A stretch of 64,000 nucleotides of DNA, taken from Epiperipatus broadwayi. Its lineage: Eukaryota; Onychophora; Udeonychophora; Euonychophora; Peripatidae. The stretch lies in contig JAQFVV010012400.1 of the NCBI GenBank assembly GCA_028023455.1, positions 14,453,748 to 14,517,747 on the forward strand, written 5' to 3'. A program made the position numbers and the translations under genes. The notes under the pieces were generated by a model that was not told where the DNA came from, ran no database searches, and worked only from the letters and a program-made list of their open reading frames with translations. Positions 1 to 10,930 of the stretch are shown here, in pieces (positions within the stretch are counted from its first letter, which is position 1; every line of letters starts with the position of its first letter).

Positions 1-1460
1 CCAATCACTCCTCCCTTCATTATCAAAATTTTAGTTTGCAAAAAAGATTTGGCTACTTCATCAGCAGCTATTCTGTTTAAAGTAATAATAAACCACATTA
101 GGCAATGTAGAAAAATAGGATCCATTGCTGTGCAATTGAAGTGATCTCTGCATTTGACTCAGTTCCTATACCTAAACTACTATAGCCACTTATAAATAGA
201 GAAGTTTGGATAATTCTCAATGGAAAAATACTTCTTGGATTTCATCCACATAATTCTATTCCTCAAGGCTCTCCTCTTCATAACTTATATAAACCCCTTT
301 TTTTTTGGAAATAGAAAGCAAAATTCCAGGAATATGTATTCCTATGATTAAAGAATCTGTTAATCACATCTCCTATATGGATGACGTAGTTATTTTTCTC
401 CCATCAAAAAAACTCTTTCCCTTACTTGACACTGTACTTAATAATTATACTAACAATTTTTCAATCCACTTTAATAAAACAAATCTTCTACTTGGAATAT
501 TCTTATAGGTAAAACCATTCCAATCATAAATTTTTAGGTTTCCAAATGCATATAATGCAATGAAAACTGCTATTCAAATTCTGCTTATTGTTTCAGTAGA
601 ATGCATGATCAATGCATTATGCTAAGGCATCACTAATCAACATTTTAATATTTCCTAAAATTTAATTATTTCTTATCCATTATTAAGCTTACTTCATTAA
701 AATATATATATACCCTTATCACCAAACTAATCTGGAATAAAAAAGGCAGTAGTCCTCAGCATAATAAATTTGCAAAAACATATTAAATTCAATGGTATCT
801 CATTACATGGCATTTATCTTCAGAGAACCATTAATAAAATGACTAAATTAATTAGTTTCTTTCCAAGTGTTACCTGTTAACCCTACTGACACTCCACCAC
901 CCATTAACAATAATTTTATTAAAATCTTAATAATTCTCATAAGTAAATACACTACTCTCTCACATAATCTATTTCTAAATAAAATTAACTATTGGCAAAC
1001 ATATGAAATTGAAAATATAATAGTATATCAAATAATAATCAATCTTTCTTGTTATGTAATTACAAATACATTATAAAAAGTTCAGATGGCACCTGGAATC
1101 CAAATATCTGGACTTTCTTAATAAAAATACATGTCAAAGCCCTTCCTACTGATTATTTTCTCTTCTACAAGCAACACTCCACAAATATAGATCCATTATG
1201 TGCTCTCTGTCATAGAAATGAAGAAACATAACACTTTTGCATGGATTGTTCCTCATTTCTTCTTTGTCATACTCTTATTACTAACATGACTCATTCAAAC
1301 TCACTAATAATCAACAACCTTATACAAAATATACAAAATGGTTCTTTTCCCAATATAAGAATGACTACATTCATTCTTTTTACACTCTGTTTTGTAGGAT
1401 GCTATCTAAGCTTTAATCCCACATCTCACAATACTAAATCACTCTTTCTAAAAAAATAAA
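1..1460 (+). pseudogene. Decayed L1/Tx1-type LINE, reverse transcriptase to C-terminal zinc motif
   Basis: Translation in shifting frames gives the order expected of an L1/Tx1-like ORF2. IPQGSPL (about 261-281) is the RT motif B region; YMDDVVIF (about 376-399) is the catalytic YxDD box followed by hydrophobic residues; then HFNKTN and, further on, LGFQM. At about 1129-1250 a KALPTDYFLF stretch leads into DPLCALCHRNEET and, after a stop, HFCMDC: the conserved C-terminal Cys-rich motif of these elements. Stops and frameshifts break every domain, so it is a fossil. It runs off the left edge of the window. A poly-A-like tail near 1450-1475 suggests the 3' end. The minus-strand copy at 37500-38170 carries the same C-terminal motif. 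Confidence 0.8.
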
Positions 1461-1758
1461 AATAATAATATTAAGGCTAGAGAGATCAAACACATGCACC
1501 AACTGATATTTTTGCAGCTACATGGAATCTGATTTTATTAACCATAATCCAATGACTTGGCTATTGAATATACTAATTAATATGCATTAGATATATATTG
1601 CTATTGTTCAATTATATGAGCATCTATCTTATTGCTTTTCTACTTGAAATCTCTTTTGTTTTAATAAGACTTATAAATAATCTCCAATATATATAGTAAA
1701 CCATCAAACATCACATAATCAACATTTTTTATGCTTTATTCTTTATATGTGTATATAG

Positions 1759-2246
1759 CAGGGGTGGGCAATTGTTTTGGCTTGGGGGTTGCAAAAGTTG
1801 GCGGAGGGCCACATCGGGAGTCACTTTGTAAAAGCGAAGGTTAGCAGAGGGCCTCACCTTCTTTCATGACACAATAAACACACTGCTTTATTTCCTGTAT
1901 TAACAAAGAAATATTTGTCCTTTCTTCATTAAACACATGACATTCATCACCGATTTTACATTTTTTTGAAGGGTTCATGGTTTCACTAAAGTTGGAAATG
2001 TATATATTTGCTAATGCAAAGACAAAATTGAAATTAACCAGATCAACTGGAAAAGCAATGCACATCGTATCTACACTGCATGTATATTGAAGTGGCCATT
2101 CTAGTAAAAAATACGAGACAAATCTTTGGTCACATACGGGAAGGAAATCTCAGTTCAAGGCGGATTTTTCTGATTGTCTTGGTGGGATGCATAAAAATTC
2201 TTAGCAGGCCGCATATAACCCTCGGACCACTATTTGCCCACCCTTG
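1759..2246 (-). mobile_element. Non-autonomous hAT element with TIRs and 8-bp TSD
   Basis: The ends are near-perfect terminal inverted repeats: caggggtgggcaa (1759-1771) and ttgcccacccttg (2234-2246). This is the classic hAT (Charlie-like) terminus. Both sides carry the 8-bp duplication gtatatag (1751-1758 and 2247-2254), the TSD length typical of hAT. The 488-bp body keeps a fossil of transposase coding on the minus strand: within 1841-2065 the reading KKCKIGDECHVFNEE resembles the start of BED-finger hAT transposases of the ZBED5/GTF2IRD2 group. It is therefore an internal deletion derivative of an autonomous hAT, oriented right to left. Confidence 0.88.
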
Positions 2247-2300
2247 GTATATAGTAAACCTAATACAGTTAATTTAAAACTAAAAATTAGTTCGGGATAA

Positions 2301-2339
2301 TGGGCTTCAAAAGTATATGTTATATACTTTTGAAGCCCA
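2301..2339. repeat. Short perfect hairpin
   Basis: tgggcttcaaaagtatat and its reverse complement, separated by about 3 bases (arms 2301-2318 and 2322-2339). It is a compact palindrome with no coding content. Confidence 0.85.
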
Positions 2340-2399
2340 ATATAACTGGATCTTATATTATTGGCCATTAAATATTTGAAAATATATAGGATCATATGC

Positions 2400-3240
2400 G
2401 AAAAGTATGTTTTGTTAAATTATATTGTATTCGAAAGACATGCTTAAAATTTCCTTTGACATGGAAAAAAATTCATCCTCTTGGTGCTAAAAAATGTGTA
2501 TTCCTAATAGTCAAAACACCTTTAACTTTCAATAGTTTAATTTAAAGAGTTGATTAATTAGCTCTAATAAAATAAAACAAGTATTTTTCTAGCATTCATC
2601 AAAAATGTTTCAAAGAAATTCATGTTAATGATATAAAAAAATCAACCAGAAGCTAAGTTTTTCACATATTCTTTTTTTCAAAACTATCGACATTTGGAAT
2701 TTTTCTCTATAAGAAATTTGTTTTAATTACACACTAGACATTTAAAAGTAAAAAATAATAATTTAATTTCTTTGAGATCTGAACGATATTATCAAGTCTC
2801 ATGCATTTGCGGACTTTAGTCCATGTATTAACCCGACTATCATCAACTATAAACTTTATTTTTCAAGTAAACATCCAAACTTGAAATATATTATTACATA
2901 AATACAAATAGAAGTTTTTCAAATAAATTAATCAATATAATATTCTGCCCGAATATAAATTTACTTTAGACACGCAGTAGTATACAAAAATATCAAAGGT
3001 CAATTGACCATCAAAAAAAATCCAGGCCAAATTAATGTTCTTTGGAAATGAAAAAAAAACATCCCACTTAGCTCTTATCTTTATTGAAAATTACAAAGAT
3101 TGAGTGAACATTAATTGCATAAAATAATTAATAAACTGAATCATGATTTACTTGTGAATCGCATATGCAAAATGTAAATGAATGTGCAACCGCGTGCGCT
3201 GTCATTAAAATATAAATTTCTACTATTTCAATTCAGTCAG
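2400..3240. other. No gene seen
   Basis: AT-rich intergenic sequence; no ORF or repeat I can name apart from homopolymer runs. Confidence 0.5.
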
Positions 3241-3270
3241 AGTGCCATTGTTAACCGTTCTGCGTGCTCT

Positions 3271-3286
3271 AGGTTGCCGACCTCTG
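3271..3286 (+). mobile_element. Possible solo hAT terminus
   Basis: The sequence aggttgccgacctctg has the form of the 3' TIR of many hAT elements (cagRggtcggcaacct in reverse). It follows a CpG-bearing stretch at 3185-3265 typical of element interiors. No matching left end or 8-bp duplication was found upstream, so this may be a truncated copy. Confidence 0.35.
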
Positions 3287-3650
3287 AAATAGACTATTAT
3301 TTTTACATAGTACATATTGATTTTGTACATACATATATAGTACACACATAGCTTTTACTAATTTCTGCAGCTAAAAGCTGGCCTAGATTCTAGATATTTA
3401 GTAACACAGTTTTATGTAAAACGGGGATTATGTGATATAAATATGCCCTTTGTTTAAAATTTAAATGAAAACGTTCAATAGAATATTTTTGTATTAAAAA
3501 GTAAAATGCTCTAATAATTATTTTAATTTAATAATAACTTTAAATAGCATTATCATTATTAAATTTTAATCTGAATTTACAGCTATTTTACAAATGAGAC
3601 ATGTTAGAGTCTTTTTATTTCAAAATAAAATTCAGTACAATATAATCATT

Positions 3651-3710
3651 AGGAAATCACTTCTTCTACACATGCGCGTGCACGCGCATGCGTAGAGGAA
3701 GTGATTCCCT
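3651..3710. repeat. 60-bp loopless palindrome with alternating GC core
   Basis: The two 30-base arms (3651-3680 and 3681-3710) are reverse complements at about 27 of 30 positions with no loop. The centre, catgcgcgtgcacgcgcatg, alternates purine and pyrimidine and is far richer in CpG than its surroundings. The arms end in aggaaatcac / gtgattccct. It looks like a hairpin mini-element or the fused ends of a DNA transposon. Confidence 0.8.
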
Positions 3711-3858
3711 AAAGATTGTTACAAATCAAAAACAGCTATAAATAAATAACTCATTGCAATGTAATGTGTAAATATAAGTACTGTAATAACAATAATAATA
3801 ATTATTTCCCTATGCATACTTAATACATTCACTTTGTATATTTTTAAAGGTAGGCTGA

Positions 3859-4007
3859 TAATTTTGACTTTTTAGCAGTCTTCCTCAGAGCTTATATTAT
3901 GTTTAATAAAAAACATGAAACATAAATTTTTAATTCACATGTTAAATGTGTTTTTATTAAACATGATGAAAGGTCTGAGAAGGTCTGTTAAGCAGTCAAA
4001 ACTATTA
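3859..4007. repeat. Inverted repeat whose arms carry a hammerhead-like motif
   Basis: Arms at about 3859-3915 and 3949-4007 pair imperfectly. Each ends outward in the same motif, read as CTGARGAAGACTGCTAA then AGTCAAAACTAT (plus strand at 3975-4006, minus strand at 3891-3859). The same motif recurs at 17239-17270. See the finding on its resemblance to ribozyme motifs of Penelope-like elements. Confidence 0.7.
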
Positions 4008-4099
4008 ACTTACATTTGCAATAATAAATAAATTGCATGTTATTAAGTGCACATGAAAAGTGATTATTATCGCTATTACTTACATTTACTATACTATAG

Positions 4100-5290
4100 C
4101 ACATGTAAAAATGACAAGAGAAAAATGGTGGATTGTTTTACTATAGTATAATTGACTTTGAAAAAAGTTTTTGTTGATTTATATATAGCATAATCATTTA
4201 TTTGTATAATTGCAAAAATAGCAATTTTAAAATTAATTATTAATAGCAATATTGCCATATCTCAGCAACCCTTCATAGCCATAAAATGCTGATTACAATT
4301 GTAGTTTTTTTTAGAATGCTTTCAACTTCCAAATGATACCAATATATATATGCACACATCTATTAGTATTAGTGACATGCTAATTTTTATATTTGCAGAG
4401 GATAGTTAGGTTAGATTCAAAACCTTAGAGTTTGAATAGCAAAATAAGAATAAAAGGTTATCATTGAGTAAAAAATTGCAGACTCATTTTTTATCATAGA
4501 AAGTCTGATTAGCTAAAACTCCAGTATACAAAATGATTTTACTCATTTACATAGTGTTTTTTTCAAATTGTAAATGACATATAGCTAGAGCAAATGGTAT
4601 TAAAGGTACAACAAACAATAGTAAATTACCTGTGATGATAATCAAGACTTATCACTTAAACTACAGTATCTTAATGCTATTCTTATCTCAATTTATCTTT
4701 GGGCAGAGAATGTAATATGCATACATAAGAAGCAAACATGCTCAGGATTGGGCTCATCTGTTCCATAGAAGATTAATAAACTGTAATAAAGTTTATTATT
4801 ATAGACCAAAAAAAAAAAAAAGGATACAGATAGTAATCAATCAGAATGTTACTTTAAATACTGTTACTTCATTCACAAAAAAAGTGAAATAGCAAAAGAC
4901 TAATACTATAAATGTATCATAATGATATTCACTTCTAAAAGAACCAGAAAATTGAAACTGATAATATAAGACAAGACTAATTGGAAAATTTAAATTAATA
5001 AAAAATATATATTCTATTTTAGACTAAAATGTTTAATTTTAGTAGAAAAGACATTTCCACTCAAATTTTGCATGCAGCCATGCATACTTTCAGATTGCAC
5101 TGGCACATGCATGTTGCAATTTGTAGATTTTCAAGAGTATTTACACTTAATATTAAATTCATTATACATGAAGAGGTCAAAGGTTAGATCTATTTTGAAG
5201 AAATGTGGGAGGTAAATAAACATCTATAATTTTTTGTATTTTTATAAAAATAAAAGATAAAATTAAAACATGTAATAACAAATCAGTATG
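4100..5290. other. No gene seen
   Basis: AT-rich intergenic sequence with small local hairpins (for example aataaactgtaataaagttt near 4775). No coding or named repeat. Confidence 0.5.
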
Positions 5291-5292
5291 AG

Positions 5293-5345
5293 ATAGCATG
5301 GATGGCTGAGGCCTATATGAAAATCTGAGTTCAAGCCCTCTATAT
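5293..5345 (+). repeat. Possible tRNA-like SINE head
   Basis: A TGGCTGAGGC stretch (A-box-like) is followed about 20 bases later by gagttcaagccct, which fits the polymerase III B box GWTCRANNC. Too short and too degenerate to assign a tRNA. Confidence 0.3.
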
Positions 5346-5448
5346 ATTATATATTGGAGTGCAGGTATGAAAAAGCCTATACTATAGAAAAAAAATTCAT
5401 ATATTAAAGAAAATAATAAAATTGATTAGAAGCAATATGCCAAACTTG

Positions 5449-5943
5449 TGTTGAATTTACTAGAGAATAGTAAATACTTTAAACAGGCTTTAATCTGTAT
5501 TCAATGCGTTTTAAACTATTTAATAATCAAGCATATTTTGCCAATACAGAGAACCTTCCAAACTATAACACAAGATAGCCACTTTTATAAAGATAAGAGC
5601 AGCCATCTTATCTTTAACCTAAATGTCCACTTGATTTGGAAGCATGAAGTAGTTGTTTTTTCCACTGTTTAAGCCCACTATGCTTCCAAATCAAGATGCT
5701 TCAGATTCGCCTATATAAGTAGACATTTAGGTTAAAGATAAGACGGCCACTTTTATCTTTATAAAAGTCGCTATCTTGGGTCATGGTTTGGAAGATTCCC
5801 TCTATCAGCAAAATATGCTTATTATGAATTTTAAAGCATATTAAATACAGGTTAAAGCCTGTTTAAAGTATTTATATATACTTTCTAAGCACTCAATAAA
5901 TTAATTACTACTCTTCAATAGAGAATAGTAAAGTAAATTTACA
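5449..5943. mobile_element. Foldback (long inverted repeat) element
   Basis: A left arm of about 197 bp (5449-5645) is matched by a right arm at 5680-5943 with a 34-bp spacer. The right arm carries some 50-60 extra bases near its outer end. Shared blocks include taaatactttaaacaggctt, agcatattttgc, ttataaagataa and atctttaacctaaatgt. A second small hairpin (aaagataag...cttatcttt) sits inside the left arm. No transposase is encoded, and no clear target duplication was found. Confidence 0.8.
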
Positions 5944-6093
5944 AATAAAATAAATCAAGCAAAAAAACATGTAAAGTTTTTCTATACAAAAAAAAAAAAA
6001 ATTAGAAAAACTAAATATATATATAATTTCAGTTCAGAAAAATAAAGCTATTTAGTTGAGAGAATGTTTGTGTGAGTAATGTAACTTTAAAAC

Positions 6094-6358
6094 ATGTGAT
6101 AATATGTTGGAATATTTCCATTTTCTATCAGTAAATGTTGAATGTCTGGATAACTTTAAATTATATTTAAACTTCTCCAAATACAAACAACTAAGTAATA
6201 ACATACAAGTTAGTAGATATCTATGTTCTCTACTAACTGTGTTATCCACTAACTTGTGTACTATTACTAATAATTGTTTTATTTGGAAAAGTTTTAAATT
6301 TTCTAGACATTCAACATTTAATGATAGATGATGGAAATAGTCCATCTGATTATCACAT
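6094..6358. mobile_element. Foldback element with an internal second hairpin
   Basis: The outer arms (about 6094-6216 and 6246-6358) share atgtgataat, a ttccat block, taaatgttgaatgtct and caagttagt. The centre holds a second palindrome (gttagtaga...tctactaac). Because the arms mirror each other, similar peptides open on both strands (6104-6331 plus, 6052-6345 minus); these are artefacts of symmetry, not genes. A related half lies at about 59020-59090. Confidence 0.75.
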
Positions 6359-6774
6359 CTAAAATACTATTATCACAAACTTTCAAGCAAATATTAACGT
6401 TAAAACATGTTTAAGACAGAATGGATTCCATAAGATATTTAAATCAGATGAACAACAAGATGTAATTCTTTTTTATGCATTATGGATATATATAAAAAAG
6501 AAGAGAAATATTAAAAATAGATTGTCAAAGTTTTAAAATAAAAAGAAAAGCAATGATAATATATATTTAGACATGTCCTGCACAACAAAACAAATAAAAG
6601 AATGGTATTTTCAAAATAAAGTTTCGAATTTAGCTTTTCAGAATGACTTATTGCCTTGGAAAAATTATGATTTTTTTATAATAGAGCAAAAATGCATCAA
6701 AAATATTAAATTTATAAAATAATAAACGTAATAGCAAGTAAATAATTATAAGACAATTATATATCTAGTTACCT

Positions 6775-7275
6775 AATTCTAAGGCAGTATGTAATTTGCT
6801 TATACTGAAAATTTCATATAAGTAGAAGAAATTTGAACTCAGGATTTCTGTCTATCCACTCTCCATTCCATCTCAAGCAACCGATACATATGACCACACA
6901 CATGTGAAAAAAATACATAATTATTTTGTGCTGAACCAGCACTTATCCATTGGGCCTGATCACAATCTACCACATATATACACAATCACTGTTTAGTTTA
7001 TATTAAAAGTTTGAGTAATTGCTATCTTAATATAAACCAAGCACTGATTGTATAAATGTGTGAGCGATTATGAACTGGCACAACTGACAAGTGCTGTTTC
7101 AGCATGAAATTCGTGTATTGGGAGTCAAGTATCTTTTTTGCATGTGTGTGGTCATGTGCATTGGTTGCTTAAGGTGGAATCAAGAATGAGTAGACTGAAA
7201 AATCCTGAGTTCAAATCCCTCTACTTATATATGTGAAACATTCACTATAAGCAAGTTACATACTGCCTTAGAATT
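6775..7275. mobile_element. Foldback element, family F2, copy 1
   Basis: About 500 bp. Arms 6775-7006 and 7027-7275 are separated by a 20-bp loop. The outer ends read aattctaaggcagta and tactgccttagaatt. The right arm contains, in order, a ttaatataaacc block, cagcatgaaat, ttgcatgtgtgtggtcatgt, and a polymerase III B-box-like gagttcaaatccc at about 7208-7220. The left arm has all of these in reverse. No ORF. Confidence 0.82.
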
Positions 7276-7516
7276 ACATATTGCTTGGGAAATAGATACA
7301 TCGTAGTATAAGTTCAGCCCATCTCTCTCCTGATAATATATATGGATACATAAAGGTCCAATAATGAGAGATTATATTGATGTAATGTCTACATGGGTAT
7401 GATTACAATATTAAATCCAATAAAGATTTTGAATGTTCCATCACTGAATTTTCAATGAAATAGATAGTTGAATAGTTAAAAGGGTGAGAAGATTAAAACC
7501 TGTCCTTTAAAATTTA

Positions 7517-7735
7517 AGGAATTGCTATCATAATATAAACTGAGCACTGATTGTACATGTGTGTGGAAGATTATAATCTGACCCAACTGATGAGTGCTTG
7601 TTCAACATGAAATATATGTAATGGAGATTGTGTATCTTTTTTGCATGTGTGTGGTCATGTATAACAGTTGCTTAAGATGGAGTGGAGGATGACTAAACTA
7701 AAAAATCCTGAGTTCAAATCCCTCTACTTACATAT
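7517..7735. repeat. Half-copy of family F2 (right arm only)
   Basis: Repeats the right arm of the element at 6775-7275 (bases about 7015-7230) in the same orientation: attgctatc, ataatataaac, gcactgattgta, ttgcatgtgtgtggtcatgt and gagttcaaatccctctactt. It lies about 240 bp beyond the full copy, so it is either a separate truncated insertion or a local duplication. Confidence 0.8.
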
Positions 7736-7797
7736 ATTTATCTAAGGATATCTAAGGGACATTTTGTATTTAGAAACTTAAATGAATATGAGGTTCA

Positions 7798-8155
7798 AAA
7801 CCACTAAACACTACAATCACCATTTCTTATGCTTACACAAGCTGTTTATACAGAGGCTAAACTCTCCGTGCAGTAATTCCACCAGTACAAGCCAGAGTAA
7901 TCACTGTGTTTTCATTTTGCACTCAAAGCTTTATAATTAGCTAATAAGGTAGAGAATTGCATTAGATCCTAAGATCTAGATGCAGTGCTCTCAGATCCAA
8001 GGTTCCTTACTGATGAAAGCCATGAGCTAGAAACTAGTCTGGGTTTACTGGATGAGTAGGTACTAGATAGAGATTTTATGCAAAACCTCCTTGCATCTAT
8101 TGATTATTCTGGCTTGCACTGAGTGGCACTACTGTATAGAGTTTAGCCTCTGTAT
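7798..8155. mobile_element. Foldback element, family F1, copy A, with 12-bp TSD
   Basis: The element is bracketed by the direct repeat atatgaggttca (7786-7797 and 8156-8167). Inside, cagaggctaaactc (7851-7864) faces gagtttagcctctg (8139-8152), and the adjoining caagccagagtaatca is mirrored by tgattattctggcttg. The unpaired middle carries gaaactagtctggg and ggatgagtaggtactaga, sequence diagnostic of the family. The left end extends beyond the inverted repeat (acaatcaccatttcttatgc), and this matches the right end of the copy at 22355-22564. No ORF. Confidence 0.82.
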
Positions 8156-8167
8156 ATATGAGGTTCA

Positions 8168-8350
8168 GTTAGCATTAAAATAAACAAACAATCAAATGGC
8201 TTTATTGCTTGAGTTCATAAAAGTTTAAGTAGAGAAAGTGACATAGTTGTTTGAGATCCTATGAACTACTCATTCCAAGTCTATCAATCTATCACTGCAA
8301 CAAACCATCTCAGGGTTTTGATAGCATTAAATGTTTATAAATGGAAAAGT
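8168..8350. repeat. Dispersed repeat, partial
   Basis: aatcaaatggctttatt followed by gagttcataaaa (from about 8191) recurs at about 47178-47215 in the same orientation. The family is unidentified. Confidence 0.5.
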
Positions 8351-10339
8351 AGGAAAAAATATTAAAATATAATCTCTATAAATAATAATAGTTGAATGAT
8401 AAAGATTATGTGATATCAAAAACATTTACATATAAAATCTATCAGTCTACTAATATACAAAGTATTTTTATTATTAAAACGTAATTGAATAATGTGATTT
8501 CTTATTTTGATTTAATATAAAGACTCCATAATATAATGATTACAGATTTACTATTATTTCCAGGACCTGATTTTCATTTAATTAAATATTTCTCAAATAA
8601 GCTTAAGAATTTTTCAATGGCCACACTAGCGCCCTCCATTTTGTTTAGTAAATGATGATCTAGATATTGTTAATCTAGAAAGCAAAAAAACATGATCTGG
8701 ATTGGTCAAATGAGTGTTGACCATTAAAAAAAATAATTGTAAGACAATGCTGCCTTTATCATCAATAATTTTTAAAATGATATTGCGAGTCTAAGATTCT
8801 GGTCAATGAGTGAAGAGAAACACCAATATTTTAGACAATCTTCAAATGATAACTCAATATTGCATTTTTAAATATATACTTACGTAGAAAATTTCATTCC
8901 AATTTTTGCTAAAATATGTGTATACAGTACAGTGGAGTTGTGGTATTTGTTATATTTTGTAATACGCCCCTCTCATGTAATTATGTATAACTCACGTTTT
9001 GTTGATAAGTTTTGATTACTATAGAACACGTATTATTTATTGAACTGCAAGAAACTATAATATAATATGCATTATATAAATTAAGATTATAATATAAACA
9101 AAATTTAGAAATAATATAGCTATTAATAATAATTTGAGGAGCTCATTTACACACATAATTACTATCTACATATTCACTCATTAACATTCACTCAAAAAAT
9201 AAAAAACTTATTGCATCCTAATTTTAATTTTTAAATAAAATGAAGTACAAAATATCAGATTTCCATCCCAATTGAACACACTTTGGAAGACTTTATCAAC
9301 TTCAGAATCTATACTGTCAACCTCACTTGCTGTTACTAATTTCAGCTTTCTGATATAAGAATGTTGTAGAGTTATTTTTTTCTGCCACGATTAAATCAAA
9401 AACTTTCATTTTGCCATTTAAGAAATATACTTTATAAATTTTCTTAAATCTTGTAAAATATTTAGAATTTATCTTAGAAAATATTTTATTAAACTAAATA
9501 CTGTATCACATCAAAATTTCAAAAGGATAAAAATAAATTAAAGAAATAAAAAATATATGCTTTCAACATAACTTGAAGAAACATTATTTATAAAAATACA
9601 TGCACATGGCATTTTGGGATGGCGTAATGGCTGTTGCCATATCATAAAATTGATAAATATATGAATTTTAAAGCTTTTATTTTTTATTTACATTTTTTTT
9701 AGATAGCATATGATTGAAGTATATATTGATACAGGGCATATCATGGCTTCATTATATTTATATACATGTAAGTTTTAAACATACTAATGGAAATATTGTA
9801 ATACTTTTATTAATATGATATACGTATTCTGCGTAAGATACAATCAAATAACACTTGATTTACAATATTTTTCAGGCCACTATCCTTTTTCCCCCCTAAA
9901 ATATTCTCATTGTTAATGTAATTCTTTTATTCCTACCAGCTATTTGATCAAGTATATGTTAAAACTTAATTTTTTTATTAAAAATTACTGCTTTCAAAAG
10001 AATTTTAAAAAGAGATCGACTTTAGAAAAAAATCTTGTTCATAATCAACTACAAAATATAAAATTTTAAAAATATACATCAATATAGATTAAGAAATATT
10101 TTATGAAAAAAAATATTGGAATAACTTTTATGTCTATTGGCATTTTTTACATTTTCAACACAAACAATCCATCTGTGAATACATAATAACAAGTTATAAA
10201 AATATGAACAAAACACAAAAGAGTACAAATCTATCATATTTAAATAACACTTGAATAATGATAGTAAATGTACTTATAAATTTACATTTAGAATAAAACT
10301 AGTATTCTGTGATAATGATTTTTGCTCACTTCTGAATTA
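8350..10339. other. No gene seen
   Basis: AT-rich intergenic DNA with no ORF of note and no repeat I can name. Confidence 0.5.
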
Positions 10340-10930
10340 GAGGAGTTATTTATATCAAGTTTAATATCTATAAGTTGGAATCTTAAGTCTCCATATTCAA
10401 ACAATTTCATATAAGTTCTTTAGTTAAAATTTATAATACAGCACTAAAAACACATTTAATTAAACTATTAAAAAAAATTTTTAATTTGTTTCAATTCAAT
10501 ATTAATTTGTAGATAATAAATTCTTCCTCTACAAAACATTTGCTAATATTTTCACTATTTGTATATGAATTTATTATTCAATTTGGAACATTCAAATTAA
10601 AATCTTCAAATCTTTCCACCATAACTTCATGCAGTGTTTGTGCACAATTCATAAAAATCAGTCATGTATTATGAGTCAAACAGTTTTTAAAATTATTTTA
10701 ACCAATGAAACTTCAGTATGAAATAATAATTATTCAAAACCTTCATCATTTTCAACACAAAAATTTCTAAAAAGACTATTTTGAGGTGTTGCAATTGATC
10801 TAAGTTTTTTCAATGAATCAGACACCCCACTAATAATATTTGGCATGACTTTTAAAAATAAACTGTAAATTCTTAAGGGATTATATCCTTGATGTATCTC
10901 CTTAGTTTGCATAAGCAATTACATTTTTAA
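10340..10930 (-). pseudogene. hAT transposase remnant (ZBED5/SCAND3-like)
   Basis: On the minus strand, residues from 10918 to 10730 read ISGVSDSLKKLRSIATPQNS then LFRNFCVENDEGFE. After a stop comes LLFHTEV. This order matches the conserved block of domesticated-type hAT transposases, in which a short residual-lineage stretch is followed by LF..LC.EM and then LL.HTEVRWLSKG. The next segment, EVMVERFEDFNLNVP (about 10560-10620), fits the following RF-D region. Stops and frameshifts make it a fossil. It could be related to the deletion derivative at 1759-2246. The domain call is by eye only. Confidence 0.5.

Noticed and set aside
6052-6345. 97-codon minus-strand frame and 75-codon plus-strand frame over the same DNA
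   Set aside because: Both arise from the two arms of one palindrome and mirror each other; no protein family.
7208-7220. Possible tRNA gene (B box gagttcaaatccc)
   Set aside because: No matching A box at tRNA distance, no acceptor pairing, and the site is part of a repeated element.
6775-7735. CRISPR-like array
   Set aside because: The repeats are long, inverted and few, in an animal genome; there are no short regularly spaced direct repeats.
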